Source: Actinobacillus genomosp. 1 | Lineage (GTDB): Bacteria > Pseudomonadota > Gammaproteobacteria > Enterobacterales > Pasteurellaceae | Direction: 5' to 3' | Length of the DNA stretch: 64,000 nucleotides | Assembly: GCF_029774175.1 (NCBI RefSeq) | Contig: NZ_CP103834.1 | Location: forward strand, 1,064,501-1,128,500 | Part shown: piece after piece, positions 43,317-51,998 of the stretch | How positions within the stretch are numbered: position 1 is the first letter of the stretch | How the letters are laid out: every line of letters starts with the position of its first letter | Program-made: the position numbers and the translations under genes | The notes under the pieces: model-generated | The model's input: the letters and a program-made list of their open reading frames with translations, nothing else | Databases searched by the model: none | Told to the model about the DNA's origin: nothing

Positions 43317-43859
43317 TTATTTACGTTCGAATAAACGTCTTTCCGGACTTTCGATTTGTTCTACCAAAATCAAAATTGCCGCATCACCGCCCCACTCTCT
43401 TGGCGCTTGGTGTAAAGCGATGATTTTAGGGTGTTGCACCAACCAACGGGGAATTTGATCTTTCAAAGTGCGCGTACCAAAACCGGTCATAATGCTGGCA
43501 CAATAAACTTGTTCTCTCTCGCACGCCAAAATCAGTGCCGCCAACTCTTTTTTTGCTTGTTCACGAGTTAAACCGTGTAAATCTAAAAAAAGCTCCGGCT
43601 GAAAATCGCCACGGCGTAATTGCTTTAAAATATACGGGTCAATATCCGCACGTAAATATTTGATTTTCTCATTTTCTTCTCGTAATAACGGCTCATATTC
43701 ATCAGAGAAGAAAAATTCGGTGTCTTTTTGTTCTTGTAGCTCTCGTAACTCATTAACTTTTTTACGAGGCGCAGTTTTCGGTACAAAAGTGTCTTGTTTA
43801 ATTTTTTTCGTGCCTTTTACCGCTTCTTGGAAAAGTGCAAAATCTTCGTTATCTAACAT
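43317..43859 (-). CDS. smrB: SmrB (YfcN), Smr-domain ribosome-rescue nuclease
   Basis: The 180-residue protein has a charged N-terminal half and a C-terminal Smr domain with DLHGLTREQAKKELAALI and IMTGFGTRTLKDQIPRWL. In E. coli, SmrB (183 aa) cleaves mRNA between collided ribosomes. Its ATG overlaps the bioD stop by 7 bp, so it is translationally coupled to biotin synthesis genes. This is an odd partner for a ribosome-quality factor; no functional link is known to me. Confidence 0.9.
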   Translation of the reverse strand: MLDNEDFALFQEAVKGTKKIKQDTFVPKTAPRKKVNELRELQEQKDTEFFFSDEYEPLLREENEKIKYLRADIDPYILKQLRRGDFQPELFLDLHGLTREQAKKELAALILACEREQVYCASIMTGFGTRTLKDQIPRWLVQHPKIIALHQAPREWGGDAAILILVEQIESPERRLFERK

Positions 43860-44494
43860 GCTTGTTTGTCCATTACTAAAAATTCCGCTTCCGGGAAATT
43901 GCGTTCAATATATTCTCTTAAATAATTTAGCGTACTTTGCTGAATAATTTCGTCTGTTGGCGGATAACTATTATAGATCAAACTGACTAACGGAATCTGT
44001 TTTTGTTGGCATGCCATTAAACTGAGCAAGGTGTGATTAATCGAACCTAATCTGCCGGAAGTCACTAAAATCAGCGGCAATTGCTGCTCCGCAATATAAT
44101 CCAGTGTTGTATGTCGATTATCATAAGGCACAGCCAAACCGCCAGCCCCTTCTAACAAAACGTAATCATATTTTTCGGCTAATAATTGGCCGGCTTCGGC
44201 AATTTTGTGTGTATCAATAATGATATTTTCCATTTCCGCCGCTAAATGGGGCGAACAAGGATAGCGAAAAAGATAAGGACAAGTAATACCGTCTTTATCC
44301 TCTTGGGTTAACGGCATATTTTGCATCTGGCGATGGTGCAGAATATCACTGGAAACGCCTTCACAGCCGGTTTGAATCATTTTTTGCGTAATCACCGAAT
44401 AACCCTGTTTCATCAAATGTTTAGCATAAAACCCGGTGGCGACCGTTTTGCCTATGTCGGTATCAATGCCCGATACAAAAATGATTTTGCCCAT
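43853..44494 (-). CDS. bioD: BioD, dethiobiotin synthetase
   Basis: The 213-residue ATPase starts with the P-loop VSGIDTDIGKT and has LLEGAGGLAVPYD. It closes the ureido ring of dethiobiotin from 7,8-diaminopelargonate, CO2 and ATP. It is about ten residues shorter than E. coli BioD. Its ATG overlaps the bioC stop by one base and its end overlaps smrB. Confidence 0.95.
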   Translation of the reverse strand: MGKIIFVSGIDTDIGKTVATGFYAKHLMKQGYSVITQKMIQTGCEGVSSDILHHRQMQNMPLTQEDKDGITCPYLFRYPCSPHLAAEMENIIIDTHKIAEAGQLLAEKYDYVLLEGAGGLAVPYDNRHTTLDYIAEQQLPLILVTSGRLGSINHTLLSLMACQQKQIPLVSLIYNSYPPTDEIIQQSTLNYLREYIERNFPEAEFLVMDKQAC

Positions 44495-45264
44495 TATTTT
44501 TTCACTCCCAAAATAAAAATCGGCTCATAAGTCAAATAAACACCTTGTTCACAGCTAAATTGAGCTTGATATTGTTCACTAAATGCCATCAACTTTTTGC
44601 GTGTCCACGTTTGTGTACTAATTGCCGTTACCCCGGTTTTCCGCAGGTGTTGCAACACGGCAAGCGGTGAAGCAAAGGTTAAACGAATCTGCCGTTGCAT
44701 AATCTGTAACTGGGTAAAGTCTTTACTTAACCAAAAATGCCAATCTTCTTGGCTTGGATAAGTCAGCCCAACACCCGTTAGTTGACGAATTTCCGCTAAA
44801 TTTTCCGTTGTAAAACTATTAAATAGCAAAATACCATTCGACTGTAACAGATTCGCAGCTTGCGAAACAAAAGTTTGCGGTTGTTCAAACCACTGTACTG
44901 CGGACGCAGAACTGATCAAATCAAATTGCCCATCAAAGGCTAAATGTTCCGCATCGCCGGCTATAAATTTAAAGGAAACAAGCGGTCGATTTTCGCCAAT
45001 TTTTTGCAAGACGCAATCTTGATAGACATCACTCAGATCGTTAATAACCAAATGTTCCACTTGATATTCACGCACTAAATGCTGAGTTAAATCACCCGTG
45101 CCACAACCGATTTCCAACACTCGCCGAAAACATTGTTTGTTCGTTTTGGCGAGCAAATTTACCAATTGTCGATTAATCTGTTGTTGAGCGATCGCATGCT
45201 CGTCATATTCCGTGATATGGGTTGCAAAACGTTGTGCAATCAATGGCTTATCTAACTTTGCCAT
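44494..45264 (-). CDS. bioC: BioC, malonyl-ACP O-methyltransferase
   Basis: The 256-residue SAM-dependent methyltransferase has motif I VLEIGCGTGDLT and the BioC-typical N-terminus RFATHITEYDEHAIAQQQIN. It methylates malonyl-ACP to prime pimelate synthesis by the fatty-acid machinery. A GTG at 45276 and an ATG at 45264 are both possible; the ATG gives the family start. It overlaps bioG by 13 bp. An exact USS core lies within the gene (44978-44986). Confidence 0.92.
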   Translation of the reverse strand: MAKLDKPLIAQRFATHITEYDEHAIAQQQINRQLVNLLAKTNKQCFRRVLEIGCGTGDLTQHLVREYQVEHLVINDLSDVYQDCVLQKIGENRPLVSFKFIAGDAEHLAFDGQFDLISSASAVQWFEQPQTFVSQAANLLQSNGILLFNSFTTENLAEIRQLTGVGLTYPSQEDWHFWLSKDFTQLQIMQRQIRLTFASPLAVLQHLRKTGVTAISTQTWTRKKLMAFSEQYQAQFSCEQGVYLTYEPIFILGVKK

Positions 45265-45911
45265 AATTGCTCCCACTCAGAAAAATGTTGCCAGAGATAA
45301 TGCTCACCTTTAGGCATTTGTGTCATACGCACATTTTTATCTTGCCAAAAAGCTAGCTGATTTTGTGCTGAAAAAATACGATCTTTCTCGCCAATAATGA
45401 CATTCGTCCAATGTAGCTTCGGCGTAACAAGATTTGCCTCGATTGCCGTATTCAATACCTCAAGTTCATGATGAATTTCAGCAAGCGAACGCTGTTCGGG
45501 TAATGCGAGGTAAGCATTTAACAACTGTTTATCACCACAAATTCGGCGTTCAAACTTCAAGCGATTTTCTGTATTTAATGTTTGTAATGTGCCGTTAAAT
45601 ATCTGTAGCGGAATCCCCCATTCATCGTGTTTAGGAAAAGGCGTACCGTTAATCGCTATCGCAGAAGTCAAATTAATCTCCGGTAATACATTTTCCGCCA
45701 CCCAAACGCCCATCGACCACGCCACTAAGCGGAGGGTTTGGTAACGGCTAAAATCAAAAGCAGGAAAGTTTAAATCTTGGTAATCATAACAAATCAATAA
45801 GTCATAACCGTTCGGCAACGCTAAATGTGAGACAACCGATGCCGGTGTGCCCCAACCGGCAAAATAAATAATCAAATTGGCTTGTTGAGTTGAAATTAAT
45901 TTTGTTTTCAC
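45252..45911 (-). CDS. bioG: BioG, pimeloyl-ACP methyl ester esterase
   Basis: The 219-residue alpha/beta hydrolase (DUF452) has nucleophile Ser66 in VAWSMGVW and plausible triad partners Asp177 (GEKDRIF) and His204 (KGEHYLW). BioG replaces BioH in Haemophilus and Neisseria, releasing pimeloyl-ACP from its methyl ester. Its place between bioF and bioC supports the call. An FAGWG segment near residue 18 is also family-typical. Confidence 0.92.
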   Translation of the reverse strand: MKTKLISTQQANLIIYFAGWGTPASVVSHLALPNGYDLLICYDYQDLNFPAFDFSRYQTLRLVAWSMGVWVAENVLPEINLTSAIAINGTPFPKHDEWGIPLQIFNGTLQTLNTENRLKFERRICGDKQLLNAYLALPEQRSLAEIHHELEVLNTAIEANLVTPKLHWTNVIIGEKDRIFSAQNQLAFWQDKNVRMTQMPKGEHYLWQHFSEWEQLWQS

Positions 45912-45920
45912 TTTTTCTCC

Positions 45921-47084
45921 TTATAAACAAGCAATTAAGCGATCTAATTCTTCGGTGGTTAAATCAGCGGTTAATGATAGGCGGATACGAGCCGTACCTT
46001 TCGGCACTGTCGGCGGGCGAATCGGCAAGCAATAAAAACCTTGTTGTTGCAATGTTTTGGCTTTTTGCACCGCTTGTTCGTTTTCACCCACTACAAACGG
46101 AATAATGCAACTTTGCGTTTGTAACGGATAACTATTTTTCTGCTGTACCGCTTGTTTTAGCTTCTCACTGAGCTGCGCTAAATGCTGTCGTTTAGGTTGA
46201 AATTCGGCTAACCGCTCAAATAGAAATGCCGTCCATGCGACATTTAGCGGCGGTAATGCAGTCGAAAAAATCAGCGGACGCATCGTGTTGATTAAGTAAT
46301 CTTTAATCACTTGATCGCACACCAAATAAGCCCCCATCGAAGCCAATGCTTTACCGAAAGTGCCGACTAAAAAATCGATCTCTTCGATACAGTCTAATAC
46401 TTCCGCCATGCCTAAGCCCTGTTCTCCGTATGCCCCGATTGCATGCGCTTCATCAACATACAGCATAATATGACACTGGCTGGCAAAGGCTTTTTTTAAT
46501 GCCACGAGTTCAGCCAAAGGCGCAATATCGCCGTCCATACTAAAAATACTTTCGGTAACAATGATAATCCGCTCAAACTGTGCAGCATATTTACTGAGTA
46601 ATTGAGTTAAATGTTCGAGGTTATTATGTTGATAGCGATAAAAAGACACACCGGCTAAACGGATCCCGTCAATCAAACTGGCGTGTACTAACTTATCGGC
46701 AAGAATTAGGGTATTTTTATCCGCTAACGCGGGCAAAATACCGATATTGGCATGATAACCACTGTTAAATAACAAAGCCGCTTCTCGCTGAAAACGGTTG
46801 GCAATCAGCTGCTCAAAATCTTGGTAAATCGGGAAATTACCGGTCAGTAGACGCGAAGAAGATGAGGTAAGCGGAGTAACAAGCGGTTCATTTTCACTGA
46901 TTTTTTGCAAAAATTGTTTTTGTAAATACTGATCTGAAGCCAATCCCAAATAATCATTTGAAGAAAAATTTAGCATTCGACGATTATCGGCAATAATCCA
47001 CTTTCCATCGTGTTGAATCGGTGGTAACACTCGCTTTAAACCGGCTTGCGTTAATTCCGCTAACTTTTGTTCGAATACATTCAT
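45921..47084 (-). CDS. bioF: BioF, 8-amino-7-oxononanoate synthase
   Basis: The 387-residue PLP enzyme condenses pimeloyl-ACP with alanine. Landmarks are NFSSNDYLGLASD, VDEAHAIGAYGEQGLG and the PLP lysine in GTFGKALASMGAY. E. coli BioF has 384 residues. It lies 26 bp after bioA and 9 bp before bioG. Three exact USS cores fall inside the gene (46069-46077, 46147-46155 and 46879-46887). Confidence 0.95.
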   Translation of the reverse strand: MNVFEQKLAELTQAGLKRVLPPIQHDGKWIIADNRRMLNFSSNDYLGLASDQYLQKQFLQKISENEPLVTPLTSSSSRLLTGNFPIYQDFEQLIANRFQREAALLFNSGYHANIGILPALADKNTLILADKLVHASLIDGIRLAGVSFYRYQHNNLEHLTQLLSKYAAQFERIIIVTESIFSMDGDIAPLAELVALKKAFASQCHIMLYVDEAHAIGAYGEQGLGMAEVLDCIEEIDFLVGTFGKALASMGAYLVCDQVIKDYLINTMRPLIFSTALPPLNVAWTAFLFERLAEFQPKRQHLAQLSEKLKQAVQQKNSYPLQTQSCIIPFVVGENEQAVQKAKTLQQQGFYCLPIRPPTVPKGTARIRLSLTADLTTEELDRLIACL

Positions 47085-47110
47085 AAAACCTCCGTGAAAT
47101 ATATGACGTT

Positions 47111-48409
47111 TTATTCGTTATAAGCTATTTTTAATACTTGCAATAAGGCGGTAGTGAGTTGGGTTAATTCCGCCTGACTAATAATAAACGGCGGCATAAT
47201 GTAAACCAGTTTGCCAAAAGGGCGAACCCAAATGCCGTGTTCTACAAATAATTTTTGTAGTGATACCAAATCAACCGGCTGTTGCATTTCTAATACACCG
47301 ATTGCGCCTAATACTCGTACTTCCGCTACCGATTTAAAGTGTTTTGCCGGTGCCAACTCATCTATTAATTGCCGTTCAATACGTTGAATATTGGCTTGCC
47401 AATCACTTTCTAATAATAAATTAATCGATTCATAAGCAATCGCACAGGCAAGCGGATTCGCCATAAATGTCGGGCCGTGCATAAAACATTTTGCTTCTCC
47501 CTCACAAATGACCGTTGCAACTTTTTCTGTCGTGACGGTTGCCGATAAAGTCAAATAACCGCCGGTTAGCGCTTTGCCCAAACAAATAATATCCGGTACC
47601 ACCTCAGCGTGTTGCAACGCAAATAATTTCCCCGTACGTCCGAAACCGGTTGCAATTTCATCGAAAATTAACAGAATCCCGAAACGGTCGCATAACTCTC
47701 TTGCTTTTTGTAAATACACCGGCGAATAGAAATACATCCCACCTGCGCCCTGTACAACAGGTTCGAGAATTAATGCGACAATCTCATCGCCATGTTGTTC
47801 AAATAAATCTTGTAGTGGCAAAATCGCTTCATCTCGCCATGCTTCACCAAATTTCACACTCGGTTGCGGCAGAAAATATTGCACCGGTAAACTGGAATTG
47901 AATAAACCGTGCATCCCAGTAACGGGATCACAAACCGACATCGCATGCCAAGTATCACCATAATAACCGGAACGAATAGTGGCAAATTTAGTGCGTTTTT
48001 TAGCATTTTTTTGACCGCTTGCTTGCGCATATTGCAATGCCATCTTCATAGCGACTTCAACTGCTACCGAGCCGCTATCAGCAAAGAAAATTTTATTCAG
48101 CTCAGGCGGTAAGATTTCCAATAATGTTTGCGAAAGTTTAGCCGCCGGCTCGTGAGTCAAGCCACCAAACATGATATGGCTCATTTTGCTTAATTGTTCG
48201 GTTGCCGCCTGATTTAATCGAGGATGGTTATAGCCGTGTAATGCAGCCCACCATGAAGACATTCCGTCAATCAATTTTTTACCGTCTTTAAGTGTAATTA
48301 TTACACCGTCAGCACGTTCTACCGGATAAGTGGGAATAGGATGAGTAATGGAAGAATAAGGATGCCAAATATGCTTTTGGTCTAGTTCGATAAGCTCGGT
48401 CGTTCTCAT
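47111..48409 (-). CDS. bioA: BioA, DAPA aminotransferase
   Basis: The 432-residue class III aminotransferase converts 8-amino-7-oxononanoate to 7,8-diaminopelargonate using SAM as amino donor. Landmarks are the N-terminal IWHPYSSI, GMSSWWAALHGYNHP, DEIATGFGRTGKLFA and the PLP lysine in CLGKALTGGY. E. coli BioA has 429 residues. It is the first gene of bioA-F-G-C-D-smrB. It diverges from prmB; a 7-bp inverted repeat lies just upstream. Confidence 0.96.
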   Translation of the reverse strand: MRTTELIELDQKHIWHPYSSITHPIPTYPVERADGVIITLKDGKKLIDGMSSWWAALHGYNHPRLNQAATEQLSKMSHIMFGGLTHEPAAKLSQTLLEILPPELNKIFFADSGSVAVEVAMKMALQYAQASGQKNAKKRTKFATIRSGYYGDTWHAMSVCDPVTGMHGLFNSSLPVQYFLPQPSVKFGEAWRDEAILPLQDLFEQHGDEIVALILEPVVQGAGGMYFYSPVYLQKARELCDRFGILLIFDEIATGFGRTGKLFALQHAEVVPDIICLGKALTGGYLTLSATVTTEKVATVICEGEAKCFMHGPTFMANPLACAIAYESINLLLESDWQANIQRIERQLIDELAPAKHFKSVAEVRVLGAIGVLEMQQPVDLVSLQKLFVEHGIWVRPFGKLVYIMPPFIISQAELTQLTTALLQVLKIAYNE

Positions 48410-48424
48410 TTTTATTTCCTTTAA

Positions 48425-48447
48425 TTTTGCGGAATTCTAGCGCAAAA
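48425..48447. promoter_or_regulatory. Candidate operator upstream of bioA
   Basis: TTTTGCG (48425-48431) and CGCAAAA (48441-48447) are perfect inverted arms around GAATTCTAG, 16-38 bp before the bioA start and 53-75 bp before prmB. It does not resemble the BirA operator. The regulator is unknown. Confidence 0.35.
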
Positions 48448-48499
48448 AAGCATATCGGTATAGAATAAGCCTGCTTTAACTTATATAAAAGGGACAACT

Positions 48500-49444
48500 A
48501 TGTTTGAACATAACTTAGAATTATTAGAAGAAATTAGCGAGTCATCCGCCGCAGATGATTTAAAGACAATTCAAGATATGATGCGTTGGGCATATAGCTA
48601 TTTCAACGCTTCGGATCTTTATTATGGTCACGGATTAGATAATCCTTGGGACGAATCTCATCAATTGGTATTAAGTGCGTTAAATTTACCGATTGACGTG
48701 CCGGAAGCGATGTATTCCTCTAACCTGACCCGCATTGAAAAAGAACGTATTATCGAGATGGTGATTCAACGCCTAGGTATGCGTAAACCGGTGGCATATT
48801 TAACTAATTCCGCTTGGTTCTGCGGTGCAGAATACTATGTGGACGAACGTGTGATTGTGCCTCGTTCACCAATAGGCGAATTAATTCAACAAGGATTTAC
48901 CGGCATTTTACGCGCCGAACCGAAACGTATTTTAGATATGTGTACCGGTAGCGGCTGTATTGCGATTGCCTGTGCAGAACGCTTCCCGCACGCAGAAGTT
49001 GATGCGGTCGATTTATCGCTTGATGCGTTAGACGTCGCACAAATTAATATCGAGCGTCATCAAGTTGCGCATCGCGTATTCCCAATTAGCTCAGACTTAT
49101 TTACCGATATTCCGCAAGATAAATATGATCTAATCGTAACTAATCCGCCGTATGTGGATCAAGAAGATTTGGACGATATGCCGCAAGAATTCCACCACGA
49201 ACCGGAATTAGCATTAGGGTCCGGTGCGGACGGTTTAGATATTACCAAACGTATTCTTGCCGAAGCACCGAATTATCTGGCGGATAACGGAGTGTTAGTG
49301 TGTGAAGTCGGCAACAGTATGGTGCATTTAATCGAACAATTCCCAAGCGTACCGTTCCATTGGGTTGAACTAAAAAATGGCGGACTCGGTGTATTTACCC
49401 TCACCAGAGAGGAATTAGTGAAACATCATCATTTATTCCAATAA
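48500..49444 (+). CDS. prmB: PrmB, ribosomal protein uL3 glutamine methyltransferase
   Basis: The 314-residue SAM-dependent enzyme has motif I DMCTGSGCIAIACA (147-160) and the glutamine-binding NPPY at 215-218 (TNPPYVDQEDLDDMP). The long N-terminal part with FNASDLYYGHG separates PrmB from PrmC. It methylates Gln of ribosomal protein L3. E. coli PrmB has 310 residues. An AAAAGGGACA site precedes the ATG. Confidence 0.95.
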   Translation: MFEHNLELLEEISESSAADDLKTIQDMMRWAYSYFNASDLYYGHGLDNPWDESHQLVLSALNLPIDVPEAMYSSNLTRIEKERIIEMVIQRLGMRKPVAYLTNSAWFCGAEYYVDERVIVPRSPIGELIQQGFTGILRAEPKRILDMCTGSGCIAIACAERFPHAEVDAVDLSLDALDVAQINIERHQVAHRVFPISSDLFTDIPQDKYDLIVTNPPYVDQEDLDDMPQEFHHEPELALGSGADGLDITKRILAEAPNYLADNGVLVCEVGNSMVHLIEQFPSVPFHWVELKNGGLGVFTLTREELVKHHHLFQ

Positions 49445-49452
49445 ATATAAAA

Positions 49453-49506
49453 AAGCGGTCATATTTCTTCCATTTTTTGCAAAATTTTGAAGAAATATGA
49501 CCGCTT
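49453..49506. terminator. USS-pair terminator between prmB and greA
   Basis: AAGCGGTCATATTTCTTC (49453-49470) and its exact inverse (49489-49506) make an 18-bp stem around 18 nt. It sits between convergent genes and can serve both. Confidence 0.75.
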
Positions 49507-49526
49507 AACTTTATACGGAATTCGAA

Positions 49527-50003
49527 TTAAATATATTCCACATTAATAATATCAAATTCTACTTTACCGCCCGGTGTTACGATGCTGACCGAATCGTCCA
49601 CTTCTTTGCCGACTAAGCCGCGGGCAATCGGAGAATTGACCGAGATTAAGCCTTCTTTAATATTCGCTTCATCGTCACCGACAATACGGTAAGTCACTTC
49701 TTCATCGGTATCCGCATTCACTAAACTGACTGTCGCACCGAAAATCACTTTACCATTATTCGCCATTTTAGTTACGTCAATGATTTGCGCATTACCTAGC
49801 TTACCTTCGATTTCTTGAATACGACCTTCACAGAAACCTTGCTGTTCACGTGCCGCGTGGTATTCGGCATTTTCTTTTAAATCGCCGTGTTCACGCGCTT
49901 CTGCAATCGCATCAATAATTTGTGGGCGGCGAACATTTTTTAGAAATTCTAATTCTTCACGAAGCAATTCTGCTCCACGCACCGTCATAGGAATTTGTTT
50001 CAT
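49527..50003 (-). CDS. greA: GreA, transcript cleavage factor
   Basis: The 158-residue protein has the N-terminal coiled-coil hairpin (GAELLREELEFLK, then EAREHGDLKENAEYHAAREQ with the acidic tip) and a C-terminal FKBP-like domain. It enters the RNA polymerase secondary channel and restarts backtracked complexes. E. coli GreA has the same length. It diverges from dacB across 83 bp, an arrangement shared with E. coli. Confidence 0.97.
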   Translation of the reverse strand: MKQIPMTVRGAELLREELEFLKNVRRPQIIDAIAEAREHGDLKENAEYHAAREQQGFCEGRIQEIEGKLGNAQIIDVTKMANNGKVIFGATVSLVNADTDEEVTYRIVGDDEANIKEGLISVNSPIARGLVGKEVDDSVSIVTPGGKVEFDIINVEYI

Positions 50004-50086
50004 TATTTATCCTTTTCAAGTTTACTAAAATAGTTTAAAGGACTATTATTCAACGTCTTGTTAAAAATATCAACTCCCGAATTTAT

Positions 50087-51529
50087 ATGTTGTTAAAATC
50101 CGTTCGTTCATACATTCAAAATCTTTTACTGACGAGTATCTTTATTCCGAGTATTTCTTTTGCCGAAATAAACACCTCGGAGCTTCTCACCAATTTACCG
50201 GCAGGTGCCTCCGCCAGTTTTATTGCGAAAAACCTCGAAACCAATCAAATTATTACACAATATCAAAGTGATGTTTTTATGTTGCCGGCAAGTACACAAA
50301 AAGTATTTACTGCACTTGCCGCTAAATTGGTTTTACCGAATGATTTTCGCTTTCAAACGGCTTTATTAACGAACGGGAAAGTGGAAAACGGAATAATAAA
50401 AGGTGATTTAATCGCCAAATTCACAGGTGATCCGGATCTCACTAGCGGTCAGCTTTATCAGCTTATCGGACAATTAAAAAAACAAGGTATTGAAAAAATA
50501 GAAGGTAATTTAATTTTAGATACCTCTGTTTTTGCCAGCCACGATAAAGCGGCGGGGTGGATTTGGAATGATTTAACTATGTGCTTTAACGCTCCGCCTG
50601 CTGCCGTCAATGTGGATAATAACTGCTTTTATGTCAATTTAGACGCCAATCAAAAAGTCGGTGATTTTGCAAAAGTTAATGTTCCCGCCGCCTATCCGGT
50701 ACAAGTATTTAGTTCGGCTTATATCGTCGATAAAGCGGAAGCCCCTTATTGCCAGCTAGATGTTGTTGTTAATGACAACAACCGCTATCAAATCAAAGGT
50801 TGTATGGCTCGCCAAGCAGAGCCTTTCGGGCTCAGTTTTTCGGTACAAGATCCAGCTACTTATGGCGCTAATTTAATCAAGGCGAATTTGAAACGTCTTG
50901 GTATTACCTTTGAAGGGAAAATTCAAGAACCGCTCAATGCGCAAAACGGTACTTTATTAGCCGAACATTGGTCTGTTCCGTTACCGGAACTATTGAAAAA
51001 AATGATGAAGAAATCCGATAATCAAATTGCGGACAGTCTATTTAGAAGCATTGCCAATAAACAACATAACCGCCCGGCTTCTTTTCCACTAGCAAGCCAT
51101 GTAGTTCGAAATTTGTTAAAAAGCAAAGCAGGAATAAAATTCGATAACAGTGTGGTTGTAGATGGTTCAGGTTTATCTCGTCATAATCAAGTCAGTGCGG
51201 CAACCATGTTACAAGCATTGGAATATATTGCGAAAAATGAGCCACAGCTACAGTTATTCGAAACGTTTCCGATTGCAGGTGTAGACGGTACGATTTCCGG
51301 TAGGGGATCAATTTCCGTTGAACCGTTAGCGAAAAATCTAATCGCTAAAACCGGTTCTCTGAAAGGTGTATATAATCTGGCGGGCTTTATGAAAAACGCT
51401 CGAGGCGAGCGCATTGCTTTTGTGCAATTTGTAAACGGCTATTCAACCGGAGAACTTGAAAGCAAAACTAAACGAGCGCCGTTAGTGAATTTTGAAAATA
51501 AATTTTATATGGCACTCTATAATGAATAA
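50087..51529 (+). CDS. dacB: DacB, penicillin-binding protein 4 (D-Ala-D-Ala carboxypeptidase/endopeptidase)
   Basis: The 480-residue protein has a signal peptide (NLLLTSIFIPSISFAE) and the three penicillin-binding motifs: STQK with Ser69, SDN at 310-312 and KTG at 421-423. It matches E. coli PBP4 (477 aa), which trims and hydrolyses peptidoglycan cross-links in the periplasm. The ATG has no clear ribosome site. A terminator follows. Confidence 0.95.
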   Translation: MLLKSVRSYIQNLLLTSIFIPSISFAEINTSELLTNLPAGASASFIAKNLETNQIITQYQSDVFMLPASTQKVFTALAAKLVLPNDFRFQTALLTNGKVENGIIKGDLIAKFTGDPDLTSGQLYQLIGQLKKQGIEKIEGNLILDTSVFASHDKAAGWIWNDLTMCFNAPPAAVNVDNNCFYVNLDANQKVGDFAKVNVPAAYPVQVFSSAYIVDKAEAPYCQLDVVVNDNNRYQIKGCMARQAEPFGLSFSVQDPATYGANLIKANLKRLGITFEGKIQEPLNAQNGTLLAEHWSVPLPELLKKMMKKSDNQIADSLFRSIANKQHNRPASFPLASHVVRNLLKSKAGIKFDNSVVVDGSGLSRHNQVSAATMLQALEYIAKNEPQLQLFETFPIAGVDGTISGRGSISVEPLAKNLIAKTGSLKGVYNLAGFMKNARGERIAFVQFVNGYSTGELESKTKRAPLVNFENKFYMALYNE

Positions 51530-51534
51530 TAACA

Positions 51535-51562
51535 AAAAGGCACTCCTCATGAGTGCCTTTTC
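51535..51562. terminator. Bidirectional terminator between dacB and the GNAT gene
   Basis: AAAAGGCACTC (51535-51545) and GAGTGCCTTTT (51551-51561) form an 11-bp perfect stem with a 5-nt loop. Confidence 0.85.
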
Positions 51563-51563
51563 T

Positions 51564-51833
51564 TTAAGCAATTAAATCCTGATGATTTCTTCGCATTTTG
51601 ACTTCTACATAACTACAACTCGGCTTGATTTTTAGCCCTTTTTCTTGAGCAAATGTAATCAATGCGGCATAAAGCTCGCCGGCAATCCCCTTTCCTTGAA
51701 AAGCTTCATCCACTTTGGTGGTATAAGCGTCAATCACATTATCTTTAATATAACGATAACGTAATTTTCCGGCTTTAATTCCTTCCTCGTTTAGATAGCT
51801 AAACTCAAAATTATCTAAATCATGTTTGATCAT
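51564..51833 (-). CDS. Small GNAT-like N-acetyltransferase (YjdJ/COG2388 type)
   Basis: The 89-residue protein has a single compact acetyl-CoA-binding segment (VDEAFQGKGIAGELYAALITFAQEKG) followed by IKPSCSYVEVKM, the pattern of the short GNAT group that includes YjdJ. The substrate is unknown. The ATG at 51833 follows AGGAGG; a longer upstream in-frame start was rejected because it runs into the USS-rich purH leader. It diverges from purH. Confidence 0.82.
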   Translation of the reverse strand: MIKHDLDNFEFSYLNEEGIKAGKLRYRYIKDNVIDAYTTKVDEAFQGKGIAGELYAALITFAQEKGLKIKPSCSYVEVKMRRNHQDLIA

Positions 51834-51881
51834 AACGCCTCCTATATTTTTGCATTCTACACTTCTTTCCACCTCCTGCAA

Positions 51882-51920
51882 GCGGTCATTTTTGTGAAAA
51901 ACTTTGCAAATTAGACCGCT
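51882..51920. repeat. USS pair in the purH leader region
   Basis: CAAGCGGTC and GACCGCTT are inverted near-copies of the uptake signal, 15 bp apart at nearest arms in an AT-rich gap upstream of the purH promoter. Confidence 0.55.
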
Positions 51921-51934
51921 TACTAATGAAAAAA

Positions 51935-51954
51935 GCAAACGTTTGCGTTATAAT
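51935..51954 (+). promoter_or_regulatory. PurR-like operator and -10 element of purH
   Basis: GCAAACGTTTGC (51935-51946), extended on the right by GT as in the PurR consensus, lies directly before a TATAAT (51949-51954). PurR bound here would overlie the promoter. purH is a known PurR target in E. coli. Confidence 0.78.
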
Positions 51955-51998
51955 AAAAAAGTATTTTATTTAACATTCATTTTAAGGAACTTAGAAAA

